From positions 62,001-126,000 of the forward strand of contig CBDFHW010000012.1 of assembly GCA_965247815.1 (NCBI GenBank): 64,000 nt of DNA, written 5' to 3'. Of the stretch, positions 53,137 to 62,100 are shown piece by piece. Under the pieces are notes generated by a model. It was not told the origin of the DNA. It made no database searches and was given only the letters and a program-made list of their open reading frames with translations. How positions within the stretch are numbered: the stretch's first letter is position 1; every line of letters starts with the position of its first letter. Origin of the DNA: CBDAQA01 sp965247815. Its GTDB lineage: Bacteria; Planctomycetota; Phycisphaerae; Tepidisphaerales; Tepidisphaeraceae. Both the position numbers and the translations under genes were made by a program.

Positions 53137-53320
53137 CAGAGGCCGCCGGGTCGGCATCGGGTTGCAGGTGCACCGTCACCGGTTGCGGTCGGGGGGCTAC
53201 GGTGGTTGTGTGACGGAAGCTGGGCAACACCGCGCAGATAAAGATGCCGATCACGGCGAGCAAGGCCTTGTAAAGGAACTTGGCATACAAACGGGTTTTA
53301 GTGGATTGGGTGCTGTCCAT
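53117..53320 (-). CDS. Possible small membrane protein
   Basis: A 67-residue frame from ATG 53320: a polar start, one hydrophobic helix (FLYKALLAVIGIFICAVLPSF), then a Thr/Pro-rich tail. It overlaps the 3' end of the GH99-like gene by 20 nt and has no clear ribosome site. The helix makes it worth listing, but it may be chance. Confidence 0.4.
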   Translation of the reverse strand: MDSTQSTKTRLYAKFLYKALLAVIGIFICAVLPSFRHTTTVAPRPQPVTVHLQPDADPAASVTASAQ

Positions 53321-53511
53321 GAGACGATTTATCGGCCATCGCGTCACGCCCGGTTGAGAAATTCCCACAAAGGATCGCAATATTACGGGATCAGCTTGGC
53401 AAGCTCGGGCCAGGTTTGCGGCTCGATTCACGCTTTTTTCTCGCTGGACACCGGGTATACTCTTTCCGAACCACATCGCGAGATCGCCGTCGTTCTTCTG
53501 AGGTTTCTTCC

Positions 53512-54036
53512 ATGGTCAGTGAACTTTTGTGCCCGGATTGCGGCGGCGTTGTCGGCGCGACCGAGTCGACCGAAGCCGGATTTCCGTGCAAGTGTTTCGT
53601 GCCGGACCCTTCGGCGAAATTTGAAGAGACCGCCGTCGGGGAGCCGGCACCAGTCGAAGCGCCCAAACTCAAGCTCTGCCGGCTGTGCAGCAAGGATCTT
53701 GCCGGGCATCGACGGTTGAAGGACAGCCTCGGATACCTCTGTTACGAGTGTGCCAAGGCCGAAGAAAAACGCGAATTGGGCGATCGTGTGCGCTGCCGCG
53801 TCTGCGGACACCTCGTCAAAGAGACCTCGATCACCGATTACGAAGGCACGAAAATGTGCTCCAAGTGTTACGGCGAGCGGATGGATCTAAAGAAGCAGCA
53901 GATCAAACGCATCGGCATCCGAAGCGCACGCACCCGTGCCGAGCTCAGCCAACTGCAGAAGTGGCTTGTCATCGGCGGCGTCTTGCTCGGCGTTATTCTG
54001 CTCAGCACGCTGTATGTAATGTCCCGGCATCATTGA
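53512..54036 (+). CDS. Zinc-ribbon protein with C-terminal membrane anchor
   Basis: A 174-residue protein from ATG 53512 with GAGG about 8 nt upstream. It has repeated CxxC pairs: LCPDCGG near the start, LCRLCSKDL, LCYECAKAEEKRELGDRVRCRVCGHLVKE and MCSKCYGE, giving at least two zinc ribbons or LIM/RING-like sites. A single helix at the C-terminus (WLVIGGVLLGVILLSTLYVMS) makes it a tail-anchored protein. Function unknown. Confidence 0.8.
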   Translation: MVSELLCPDCGGVVGATESTEAGFPCKCFVPDPSAKFEETAVGEPAPVEAPKLKLCRLCSKDLAGHRRLKDSLGYLCYECAKAEEKRELGDRVRCRVCGHLVKETSITDYEGTKMCSKCYGERMDLKKQQIKRIGIRSARTRAELSQLQKWLVIGGVLLGVILLSTLYVMSRHH

Positions 54037-54069
54037 ACCGGACAAATTTGTTGACCAAGGACGCCGGTC

Positions 54070-54133
54070 CTGAGCTGCGCCGAAGCGCCGGGCTATTCGG
54101 TCTCAAAAGGCCCCGCGCTTCGGCGTACCTCAG
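54070..54133. repeat. Large intergenic hairpin 1
   Basis: CTGAG (54070-54074) pairs with CTCAG (54129-54133), and CGCCGAAGCGC (54078-54088) is the perfect inverse of 54115-54125. The stem extends over CGGGC/GGCCC around a 15-nt centre. No T-run follows. Confidence 0.75.
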
Positions 54134-54159
54134 CTTCAGTTCACATAAAATCTTCGTGA

Positions 54160-54221
54160 AGCGGTTGTCCCGCAGGGACGCTTTTCGTCGGTACGAGATG
54201 CGTCCCTGCGGGACAGCCGCT
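54160..54221. repeat. Large intergenic hairpin 2
   Basis: A 22-bp stem (54160-54181 with 54200-54221) has a single G.T pair and an 18-nt centre. It contains the short palindromic core GTCCCGCAGGGAC on both arms. It lies 150-210 nt before the ATG of the TPR/OGT gene. Confidence 0.8.
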
Positions 54222-54369
54222 AAACACGCATTTCGCCAACGCATGCCCAGTGGACCAGGGGGTAACCCAGTTGCCAATTGCCGACACCGCATATCGCTGA
54301 GCATTCAATTCTTTTTTGGACCGAGGCTGCCCCGCCATTGCGACCCGCCGCTGTATATTGACGGCGATC

Positions 54370-56436
54370 ATGTTCGATCCTTCGGTCGATCAGCAGTTTC
54401 GGCTCGCACTACACCACCACCAGGCGGGTCAACTTTCGCAAGCGGAAACGCTTTATCAGCAGGTGCTCTCACGACAGCCGCAGCACACCGGCGCGTTGCT
54501 TTATCTGGGGGTGCTGGCCCGGCAGGTGGGGCGACACGGCATCGCGCTGGACCTGATCGGCCGGGTGCTGGCGGTCGAACCGAACAACGCCGACGCGCTG
54601 GCAAATCTCGGGAACTCGCTGGCGCACCAGAAGCGGCTGGACGAGGCGATCGCGGTCTACCAGCGATCGATCGCGCTGAAACCCCTTGCACCCGCGACGT
54701 TTTTTAACCTCGGGAACGTACTTGCCGAGCTGAAACAGTACGACGCCGCGATCGAAGCCTACCGCCGTTGTGTAGCACTCAGTCCGCAATTCGCCGAAGC
54801 GTATTCGGCACTGGCGGAAGCGTCGCGATTGCAGGGCAAAGCTGCCGAGGCCGTGCCATTTTTCCTGCAGGCCGTCGCGCTCAAGCCCGGCCTTGCGTTA
54901 ACGCATTTTAATCTCGGCAACGCGTTCAACGATCTGAAAAAGACCGGCGACGCGATCCGCGCGTTCGACCAGGCGCTGCGGTTGTCTCCCGACTTCGTCG
55001 AAGCGCACACCAATCTGGGTAACGCTTACCGCGACGCCGGCAACCCGGACGACGCCATGGCTTCGTACCGGCGGGCCATCGAGTTGCGTCCCGAACACGT
55101 GGACGCCTGGGCGAACCTTGCAGTGGTCCTGAAAGAGACCGGCAACCTTGACGCTGCCATAGCGGCCTACCGCAAGGTGATCGAGTTGGTTCCCGACCGC
55201 CCGGCCGCGTTCAGCAATCTGCTCTACACGGTGCACTATCACCCCGATTTCGATACCGGCGCCCTCGCCTTCGAGCACGCACGGTGGTACGCGAAACACG
55301 CCGCACCACTGGCAACCCTTTTCCGAGTGCACTCGAACAACCGCGACCCCAACCGCCGGTTAAAAGTCGGGTACGTCTCACCTGATTTTCGCAAGCACCC
55401 TGTCGGCCGATTTATCTTGCCGTTGCTCGCGAATCACGACCCGACCGCGGTCGAAGTGTTCGCTTATTCGAACTCGACCACCGTCGACGCGATGACCGAG
55501 GAACTTAAATCACACGTGGGCACCTGGCGCGACATTCGCAATCTGTCAGACGATCAGGCCGCGGAATTGATCCTGTCGGACGGCATCGACGTGTTGGTCG
55601 ATCTGGCCATGCACTCGTCCGGCAACAGACTGCTGACGTTCGCGAAAAGACCCGCGCCGGTGCAAATCACCTATCTGGCATACTGTTCCAGCACCGGGCT
55701 TAAGGCGATCGACTATCGGCTCTCAGACACGTACATCGACCCGCCGGGGACTGACGAGTCGGTCTACGCCGAAAAGACGATCCGCCTGCCCGAAACCTAT
55801 TGGGTTTATCAGCCCATCCCCGCTCCCGAGGTGGGCCCTTGTCCGGTGTCCGGCGTCGGGCATATCACCTTCGGTTGTCTCAACAATTTCACCAAGATTC
55901 ACGAATTGGTGCTCGCCGCATGGTCGCAAATCATGCTCGGCGTTCCGGGATCAAGGCTGCTGCTGCACGCGTTCGAAGGTGATCACCGCAGACGGGTCTT
56001 ACGTCACCTGCAAAAGGCCGGCATCGACGAGACGCGGGTCCATTTTCTCGGGCAGGTTCCGACCCGGCACTATTTCGAAGCTTACGGAACAATCGATGTC
56101 GCCCTCGACCCGTTTCCGTACAACGGCGGCACGACGACCTGCGATGCGCTCTGGATGGGAGTGCCGGTGGTCAGCCTGATCGGCCGGACCGGCGTCGGGC
56201 GCGCGGGGTCGAGCATATTGCACAACGTCGGACTGCAGGATCTAGTCGCGTCTTCGGTACACGAATATATCAACATCGCCGTGAATCTATCGCGTGATCA
56301 GGCGCGGTTGATCGAGCTTCGCAGGGGATTACGACAAATGATGGGGCAATCTGCATTGATGAACGCCGGGCGGTTCGCCCTGAACGTCGAGGCCGCCTAT
56401 CGCGCGGCTTGGACAACTTGGTGCCAAGGCCAGTGA
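54370..56436 (+). CDS. TPR-repeat O-GlcNAc transferase (SPINDLY/OGT-type, GT41)
   Basis: A 688-residue protein. Residues about 10-290 are eight or so TPR repeats (such as QAETLYQQVLSRQPQHTGALLYLGVL, NLGNALANQ-like A/L/N patterns, PDFVEAHTNLGNAYRDAGN). The C-terminal GT41 part carries LKVGYVSPDFRKHPVGRF (His in the active site), PVQITYLAYCSSTGLKAIDYRLSDTYIDP, HITFGCLNNFTKIHELVLAAW (UDP-binding Lys) and DPFPYNGGTTTCDALWMGVPVVSLIG. It should transfer a sugar from a nucleotide sugar to protein Ser/Thr. ATG 54370 gives the TPR start. Confidence 0.92.
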   Translation: MFDPSVDQQFRLALHHHQAGQLSQAETLYQQVLSRQPQHTGALLYLGVLARQVGRHGIALDLIGRVLAVEPNNADALANLGNSLAHQKRLDEAIAVYQRSIALKPLAPATFFNLGNVLAELKQYDAAIEAYRRCVALSPQFAEAYSALAEASRLQGKAAEAVPFFLQAVALKPGLALTHFNLGNAFNDLKKTGDAIRAFDQALRLSPDFVEAHTNLGNAYRDAGNPDDAMASYRRAIELRPEHVDAWANLAVVLKETGNLDAAIAAYRKVIELVPDRPAAFSNLLYTVHYHPDFDTGALAFEHARWYAKHAAPLATLFRVHSNNRDPNRRLKVGYVSPDFRKHPVGRFILPLLANHDPTAVEVFAYSNSTTVDAMTEELKSHVGTWRDIRNLSDDQAAELILSDGIDVLVDLAMHSSGNRLLTFAKRPAPVQITYLAYCSSTGLKAIDYRLSDTYIDPPGTDESVYAEKTIRLPETYWVYQPIPAPEVGPCPVSGVGHITFGCLNNFTKIHELVLAAWSQIMLGVPGSRLLLHAFEGDHRRRVLRHLQKAGIDETRVHFLGQVPTRHYFEAYGTIDVALDPFPYNGGTTTCDALWMGVPVVSLIGRTGVGRAGSSILHNVGLQDLVASSVHEYINIAVNLSRDQARLIELRRGLRQMMGQSALMNAGRFALNVEAAYRAAWTTWCQGQ

Positions 56437-56457
56437 CCTACGCCATCAGGAACCGAC

Positions 56458-57276
56458 TCATGGAACATGCGTTTCGAGCAGTTCCGCGAATTCCGCCCGG
56501 TCGGACGCAACGTGGCCGGGAAGCGTCGCAACGGTGACGTCGTTTTCCATCTGGGTTCGCATCTGTTGAAGCTCGTCACCCGAGAACGTTTTCGCCGGGC
56601 TGTTCCCCACGAGACAGAAGATCGCGCCATCCTTTGCAAACCCGGCAATGGCATGCCCGCCGGACGTGCTAGCGAATTCCTCCCCGTCCTTCACCGAAAG
56701 CGCAACTGATTTTGGCAGGCTGAAAACCGACAGCGTGTCGCCGTCGCGCGAAAAGACCAAATGGCCCGACGGCACCGTTCCGACCGGGCAGATCGAAGCG
56801 CCGCGAAAGGTCCAGCCGGGGTCGAACGGCCTTGCGACCAGCACCGGGCGGTTGAGTTTTGTCCGCAGCGCGTCGGCAATGGCCGCGTCATTGTTCCTAG
56901 GCACTGACAAGTGCTGATGATCAGTGTGCGCACAACACTCGTCGTGCCGGGCAACCAGATCCGTCTGCAGTGAGACCGGGATGTTTACGGCAACGACCGC
57001 CGGCTTAGAAGAACCCCAAAAACGAAACGACAGCCCGAACACAAGCACGATGATCGCCGCTGCGGACAAGACCCATGTCGACCGTGGGATGCGCAGCGGG
57101 TTCCCGTGCGAATGCGGTTCGACGTCTGCCCCTGCTCGAGCGGGAGGTTCTGCCGTACGAAACAAATTTACGATCTTCTCACGCAGCTCCGCCGGCGCGC
57201 AATCACACGCCCAGCACCGGTGCACAGCCGATTTTAACTCAGGGTCTTCGAAACTGTCTTTTAATGCATCAGCCAT
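56458..57276 (-). CDS. Anti-sigma factor-like membrane protein
   Basis: A 272-residue protein from ATG 57276. The short cytoplasmic N-terminal domain has an HRCWACDCAPAELREKI motif resembling the zinc-binding anti-sigma fold of ECF regulators. One membrane helix (WVLSAAAIIVLVFGLSF, about residues 67-83) leads to a periplasmic domain of about 175 residues rich in His and Cys (DECCAHTDHQHL) that may sense redox state or metals. It follows the ECF sigma gene on the same strand by 91 nt and presumably holds that sigma factor inactive. Confidence 0.78.
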   Translation of the reverse strand: MADALKDSFEDPELKSAVHRCWACDCAPAELREKIVNLFRTAEPPARAGADVEPHSHGNPLRIPRSTWVLSAAAIIVLVFGLSFRFWGSSKPAVVAVNIPVSLQTDLVARHDECCAHTDHQHLSVPRNNDAAIADALRTKLNRPVLVARPFDPGWTFRGASICPVGTVPSGHLVFSRDGDTLSVFSLPKSVALSVKDGEEFASTSGGHAIAGFAKDGAIFCLVGNSPAKTFSGDELQQMRTQMENDVTVATLPGHVASDRAEFAELLETHVP

Positions 57277-57367
57277 TGCACAACTTCTCTCCGTTCCGGA
57301 ATCGCGCCTGCAATCTTCGACAGGCACCCACCGGGCGGCACTCCTTTAAACCGTTAGTAACACCGAA

Positions 57368-57904
57368 CTATTCCCGAATGATTCCCTCTTGAGTCGCAAA
57401 TGGCCGCAACTGTTCGGCAAGCCTTTGCCGGGCCCGGTGCAGTCGGCTCATCACCGTTCCCATTGGAATATCCAGCGCCGTCGAAATCTCTTTATAAGAC
57501 AGCTCTTCCACCGCCCAGAGAAGCATCACTGTCCTATAATCTTCCGGCAATTCGTCCAGCGCGCGGACGAGTTGCTCGTCCATGGCCTGAAAACTCGACG
57601 GGTCGATCGGCAGAGATGCGACCTCTGGGTTGCTCTCCAGCGTTTGGTCCTCGGCCGACCTTGGCTGCTTCTTTTCCCGCCCGACCCGGTTCAGGTGCAG
57701 GTTGTACATGATCCGCAGCAACCACGGCTTGATGCCATATTCTTCCAGCTTGAAACTGTCCCGGCTGCGTAATGCCCGGGCGAATGTTTCCTGCACCAGA
57801 TCATCCGACCGGTTCGTATCATGTGTGAGCCGACGCGCCATTCTATAAAGCGTGTCGATCTCTGCGATCGCGAGCGTCTCGAACTGTTCGCGGGGAAGGG
57901 TCAT
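57368..57904 (-). CDS. ECF-type RNA polymerase sigma factor
   Basis: A 178-residue extracytoplasmic-function sigma factor. Region 2 (EIDTLYRMARRLTHDTNRSDDLVQETFARAL) has the DDLVQ core-binding stretch, and region 4 (LPEDYRTVMLLWAVEELSYKEISTALDIPMGTVMSRLHRARQRL) has the helix-turn-helix for -35 recognition. ATG 57904 matches normal ECF length; an upstream open frame adds an unrelated 38 residues. The downstream anti-sigma-like gene is its likely partner. Its regulon is unknown. Confidence 0.93.
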   Translation of the reverse strand: MTLPREQFETLAIAEIDTLYRMARRLTHDTNRSDDLVQETFARALRSRDSFKLEEYGIKPWLLRIMYNLHLNRVGREKKQPRSAEDQTLESNPEVASLPIDPSSFQAMDEQLVRALDELPEDYRTVMLLWAVEELSYKEISTALDIPMGTVMSRLHRARQRLAEQLRPFATQEGIIRE

Positions 57905-58048
57905 CGGAGGGTACAGAACATACACGCTGCGCGCGGGAAGGGAAACCGTCCCCGCGGCCGGGCGAATGTTTGTTTTCCGATCCAGTAAAACCGATAGTTG
58001 AACCATGCGCGTGCCCATAAAATCTCACCCGAAGCGAAAGTCCGACCG

Positions 58049-58804
58049 GTGATTACGCAACCGGACCTGCCACCGATCACGCTCGCGTCGCTATTGGCCC
58101 CGGGACTCGCGGCGGTTCGCCGGTACTGGAAGCCCTTTCTGCTGTTACAGGGGGCCGCCTTTCTGCTCGTGTTCGCCTATTATTCCAGCGCCCAGGTCCG
58201 CACCGCCTGCGTCCAGCTGTCCGACGCCAAGCTGCGGGGCGGTTTGCTTTTCTCCGCGATCGCCGCAGCATTCGCCGGCGCGATCCTTCCCGAGCTGGCC
58301 AAGGCGATCATGCTCGGGGACCGCGCGATCACCCGCCGCAGGCTCCGCGATATCGGCTTCAATCTCGCCATCTTCGCCGTCAATGGCATGATCGCGGACG
58401 TGCAATACCAGGCAATGGCTCACGTGTTCGGTCACGACGCCGCAGTATCGACCGTGATCAAAAAAGTCCTCGCCGACCAGTTCATCACGACGCCCCTCTA
58501 CGGCACGCCCTATTGGTTGGTCGTCTTCTCGCTCCGCGCCCATCGATACAACCCGGTCCGCACGCTCGGCGAGATCTCCCCGGCGTGGTACATCCGCACG
58601 GTGATGCCACTGCTGGTTTCAGGCTGGGTGTTCTGGATCCCGATGGTGAGCTTGATTTATTCACTCCCCGGACCGTTGCAGTTCTGCTTGTTCTGCCTCG
58701 CGCTGGGGGCGTGGAGCCTGCTCATGGTCTTCGTCGCCAGGGTCGAAACCCGAATCTCGACCGCCGAATCCGATCTACTCGAATCGGCGAACACAAAGGT
58801 CTGA
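58049..58804 (+). CDS. Mpv17/PMP22-like integral membrane protein
   Basis: A 251-residue protein from GTG 58049 (an earlier TTG at 57998 is possible) with four to five hydrophobic helices. The C-terminal half has the spacing of the Mpv17/PMP22 family: KKVLADQFITTPLYGTPYW (K-x-x-L-x-DQ-x4-P), AWYIRTVMPLLVSGWVFWIPMVSLIYSLPGPLQFCLFCLALGAWSLL (W-x2-WIP...P...Q...W). In eukaryotes this family lies in peroxisome and mitochondrial inner membranes; bacterial homologues exist in planctomycetes from memory. Role here unknown. It is divergent from the ECF sigma gene. Confidence 0.7.
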   Translation: MITQPDLPPITLASLLAPGLAAVRRYWKPFLLLQGAAFLLVFAYYSSAQVRTACVQLSDAKLRGGLLFSAIAAAFAGAILPELAKAIMLGDRAITRRRLRDIGFNLAIFAVNGMIADVQYQAMAHVFGHDAAVSTVIKKVLADQFITTPLYGTPYWLVVFSLRAHRYNPVRTLGEISPAWYIRTVMPLLVSGWVFWIPMVSLIYSLPGPLQFCLFCLALGAWSLLMVFVARVETRISTAESDLLESANTKV

Positions 58805-58886
58805 CACCCGCATCGCATTATCGGCCGTATTTCCCGACTGGTATGCGACCCGACCGCGTCGGCGTTGCAGTGCCGATATTAGTTCC

Positions 58887-60434
58887 GTGACCACCCTCGC
58901 GACCCAGCCCAGCCTCGCACCGCTCGCGCTCGGCGCGCCGTCGGACCGGTCGCTACGCCTCGTGCTGATTACCGCGTGTGTCCTCTCGGCACTGCTCGGC
59001 CGGTCGTGTTTTTTAGCTCGACCGTTCGACAACGACGCCGCCATTTTCATCTACATGGGCAAAATGGTCGCCAACGGCGGCCGCCTCTGCCACGACCTGA
59101 TCGACAACAAGTTCCCCACCGTCGGGCTGATGACAAGCATCGTCTGGCGACTCTTCGGCACGTGCTGGCCGGCGTACGTCGCGCTGCAAACGGCGCTGTC
59201 GTTCGCGGCGGCGTGGTCACTGGGGCGAACCGCCGGCCGCGTCGCCGGGCCGTCAGCCCGCCTGCCCGTGACGCTGTTCATGCTCGTGTTCCTGGATTTC
59301 ACGACCGCGGTCTTCGGCGGATTCCAACTCGAGACCGTGCAGGTCTTTTTCTCCACAATCGCCGCGGGAGCAATCATCAAACTGCTCGACGGCGACAAAA
59401 AATCCACCGGCCTCGCCGCGTTCACCGCCGGACTCGCCACCGGGTGCGCGATGATGCTGAAGCCCACCGGCATTGCGGTTCTTCTTGCCGCATTATTTGC
59501 ACTTGCAATGCGACGCACCCGCGACGGCTACTCCTTTAAACACTCGGCAAAGCTTTACGCACAACTCGGCTTGGGGCTCGCCGTCCCTGCGTCGGGCGTA
59601 TTGCTGTACCTGACCGAAGCACGACTGCTCGGCGACATGCCGGCGCTCTACGGGCAAATCTCGACCTACGCCCACGAGAGCGTGTTCGACGCCGTCGAAT
59701 TGATCAAGCCGCTCACGGCACTGCTGTTTCTCGGATTTCCCCTGTTCGTCCGCGGCGTGATCTTTCGACGACATCGGGATCTATCTGTCCCCGCGCCGGC
59801 ATCGGGGTTACTCCCCTTTTGCGTCCTATGGCTGCTGATTGAAACCGCCGGGGTGATTCTTCAAAGGCGGATGTACGCCTATCACTTCCTGCCGATGGTT
59901 CCGCCGGCGGCATTGCTCTTCGGCCTCATCCCCCGCCTGAACCGCCCGGGGATGCTAGCCGCCGCGTTGTTACCGATCGCGCTGCTCAGCACGCGGCAGG
60001 CTTTTAATTTAATCGCCACGACTCGGCCGGGCGAAAGCCCGATGCCGGTCAGCCAGTACCTGATCACCCACGCAAAACCCGGTGACGCCGTGTGGATGGA
60101 CGCCTGGCCGCGGGTGGTTCTCGAGACCGGGCTCACGCCCGCTTCGCGGTTGCCGTTCACGTTTCTGTTCACCAATTACGACCAGGCGGGGATCGATTAT
60201 TCGGCCGGGATCATCGCCGATTTCGAAAGAATCAAACCGGCCTACGTCGTCCTGCCGGTCCCGCTCGAACGTCGAATGCAGAACCAGATCGATTTCATTC
60301 CCGAGTTGAACCGGATGCCGGTCCGGCAGGCGAATTACGTCGCGGGCTGGCGGCGAATCGAGCGGTACACGCTCGGTCACTACACCAAAGAAACCATGAT
60401 CGGCAATGACGCGATCTACCACCGGCGGCCCTGA
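58887..60434 (+). CDS. GT39-like polyprenyl-phosphate-dependent glycosyltransferase, copy 1
   Basis: A 515-residue multi-pass membrane protein (around 11 helices). The first loop has the ArnT/PMT-like acidic motif in FDNDAAIFIYMGKMVANGG and the following DNKFPTVGL. TMS-rich FGGFQLETVQVFFSTIAAGAIIKLLDGDKKSTGLAAFTAGLATGCAMMLKPTGIAVLLAALFAL is shared with copy 2. The protein probably transfers sugars from lipid carrier to an envelope acceptor. GTG start at 58887. It is followed immediately by copy 2 (TGA then ATG with no spacer). Confidence 0.85.
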   Translation: MTTLATQPSLAPLALGAPSDRSLRLVLITACVLSALLGRSCFLARPFDNDAAIFIYMGKMVANGGRLCHDLIDNKFPTVGLMTSIVWRLFGTCWPAYVALQTALSFAAAWSLGRTAGRVAGPSARLPVTLFMLVFLDFTTAVFGGFQLETVQVFFSTIAAGAIIKLLDGDKKSTGLAAFTAGLATGCAMMLKPTGIAVLLAALFALAMRRTRDGYSFKHSAKLYAQLGLGLAVPASGVLLYLTEARLLGDMPALYGQISTYAHESVFDAVELIKPLTALLFLGFPLFVRGVIFRRHRDLSVPAPASGLLPFCVLWLLIETAGVILQRRMYAYHFLPMVPPAALLFGLIPRLNRPGMLAAALLPIALLSTRQAFNLIATTRPGESPMPVSQYLITHAKPGDAVWMDAWPRVVLETGLTPASRLPFTFLFTNYDQAGIDYSAGIIADFERIKPAYVVLPVPLERRMQNQIDFIPELNRMPVRQANYVAGWRRIERYTLGHYTKETMIGNDAIYHRRP

Positions 60435-62018
60435 ATGCTGACGTCGGATTTTCAGAATCGGCTCGCCCCGCACCCCGACCACCGGGCGGTGCCGCGGGCA
60501 CCGGCGCGTGCCGGTCACGCCCGCGCGGCGTTTTTCGACCGGCCACGCAGGCGGAAATTCCCGGCTCGTGAGCGGGCAATGTGGATCGGCACGTCCATCG
60601 TGCTTGTTGCATCTGCAATCCTGAGCCGGGTCGGGCTGATCGCGTGGCCGTTCCTGAACGACTCGGGGCTGTATGCCGCACTGGGCCGGACCGTCGCGAC
60701 CGGTGGGGTCATGTACCGCGATCTTTTCGACACCAAACTCCCGGGCGCGGGGTTGCTGGCGTCGGCGTTCTGGTTGGCGTTCGGCGCTTACTGGCCCGGG
60801 TATGTGTTGACGCAGCTGGCGATAGCGATGCTCGCCGCGGTGGTCCTGGCTCGCGCAGCCAGTCGGCACGTCGGCGCGACCGCGGTCTTGCCGACGTTCC
60901 TCTTCGCGGTGACATTTCTCAATTTCAACTACATCGTGTTCACCGGGTTTCAGCTCGAGACCATACAGGCCTTTTTCGAGGTGCTTGCCGCCGCGGCGGC
61001 GCTGGAAGCGGTGCAGAACGACGACCCATTGTCGGCGACCACCGCCGGGCTGGCGGCCGGTTGTGCGGTGATGGCCAAACCCGGGGGGCTCGGCGTCGCG
61101 GTCGCGTTGCTGGTCTGCCTGCTGATGGGGAAACAACGCCGCAAATGGGTCTCGATCGCCGGTCTGCTGGTCGGGTTGTCGGTTCCCACATTGGTAACGA
61201 TCTACTACACCATTCGATCCGGCGCAATGCCGTATCTACCGGCGGCACTTGGGGACATTCACCGCTACGTCGCGGGCACGCCGGTCCGCGCGGATGCCTG
61301 TCTCAAGCTCGCAGTGGTGCTGGCGGTGATCGGGTTTCCTTTTTGCCTGCGCGCGTCCCGGCCGTGCAGGGCCATGCTGCGGTCGCGGAAAACGCAGGTC
61401 CTGTCTTTCGCCTTGCTGTGGTTTACGTTCGACTTTTTCTCGGCGGTCTTGCAGCGGCGGCTGTATCCGTATCACTTTCTCCCCGTCGTCTGCCCGGCGG
61501 CGTTGCTTTATGGAATGCTCCCGAAGACCAAACCGCTGCGGATTGCGTTGGGATTGTTGCCGGTGTCGCTGTTGTCGCTGACCTGGGAAGGGTCGAGCCT
61601 GTCACAAATTCGACGCGGGACTGAACGTACCGGCGTGGCTGATTATTTATTGACACACACCACGCCCGCCGACGCCGTGTTCGCCGACCAGGCCGGCCGA
61701 TTGCTGGTCCAGACCGGTCTGAACTGCGGTTCAAGGCTGACGACGTTTTTTTATCTCGTAAACGACGACGATGCCCCCGGGGAATTCGGTGGCTTACTGC
61801 TGGCCGACTTCGAAGCAAGGCGGCCAAAATATCTCGTGTTGGACCGGGGCTGGGACCGTGCCGTACCGGCGATGGCGGATTGCGACATTCTTCGGCAATG
61901 TCCCGAGCGGCGGGCGAACTTCATTACCGAATGGAAGAATATCCGCGAATACGTCGGCACACACTACCGGAAAGAAACGGTGGTCGGCGGACAGGAAGTT
62001 TACCGACGTAACCCTTAG
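60435..62018 (+). CDS. GT39-like polyprenyl-phosphate-dependent glycosyltransferase, copy 2
   Basis: A 527-residue multi-pass protein, paralogous to the gene directly upstream over most of its length: LNDSGLYAALGRTVATGG and DTKLPGAGL replace the corresponding acidic loop, and FTGFQLETIQAFFEVLAAAAALEAVQNDDPLSATTAGLAAGCAVMAKPGGLGVAVALLVCLL follows. Both end HYTKETMIG/HYRKETVVG, E/D-x-x-YHRRP/YRRNP. The ATG directly abuts the stop of copy 1, so the two are co-translated from one mRNA. Confidence 0.85.
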   Translation: MLTSDFQNRLAPHPDHRAVPRAPARAGHARAAFFDRPRRRKFPARERAMWIGTSIVLVASAILSRVGLIAWPFLNDSGLYAALGRTVATGGVMYRDLFDTKLPGAGLLASAFWLAFGAYWPGYVLTQLAIAMLAAVVLARAASRHVGATAVLPTFLFAVTFLNFNYIVFTGFQLETIQAFFEVLAAAAALEAVQNDDPLSATTAGLAAGCAVMAKPGGLGVAVALLVCLLMGKQRRKWVSIAGLLVGLSVPTLVTIYYTIRSGAMPYLPAALGDIHRYVAGTPVRADACLKLAVVLAVIGFPFCLRASRPCRAMLRSRKTQVLSFALLWFTFDFFSAVLQRRLYPYHFLPVVCPAALLYGMLPKTKPLRIALGLLPVSLLSLTWEGSSLSQIRRGTERTGVADYLLTHTTPADAVFADQAGRLLVQTGLNCGSRLTTFFYLVNDDDAPGEFGGLLLADFEARRPKYLVLDRGWDRAVPAMADCDILRQCPERRANFITEWKNIREYVGTHYRKETVVGGQEVYRRNP

Positions 62019-62100
62019 GACTTTTACGACCGACCTGAGACCCAGATTCATGCCGCGATTCACAATTGTCGCGCCCGCGGCGGCGACTACACTCCGAACC

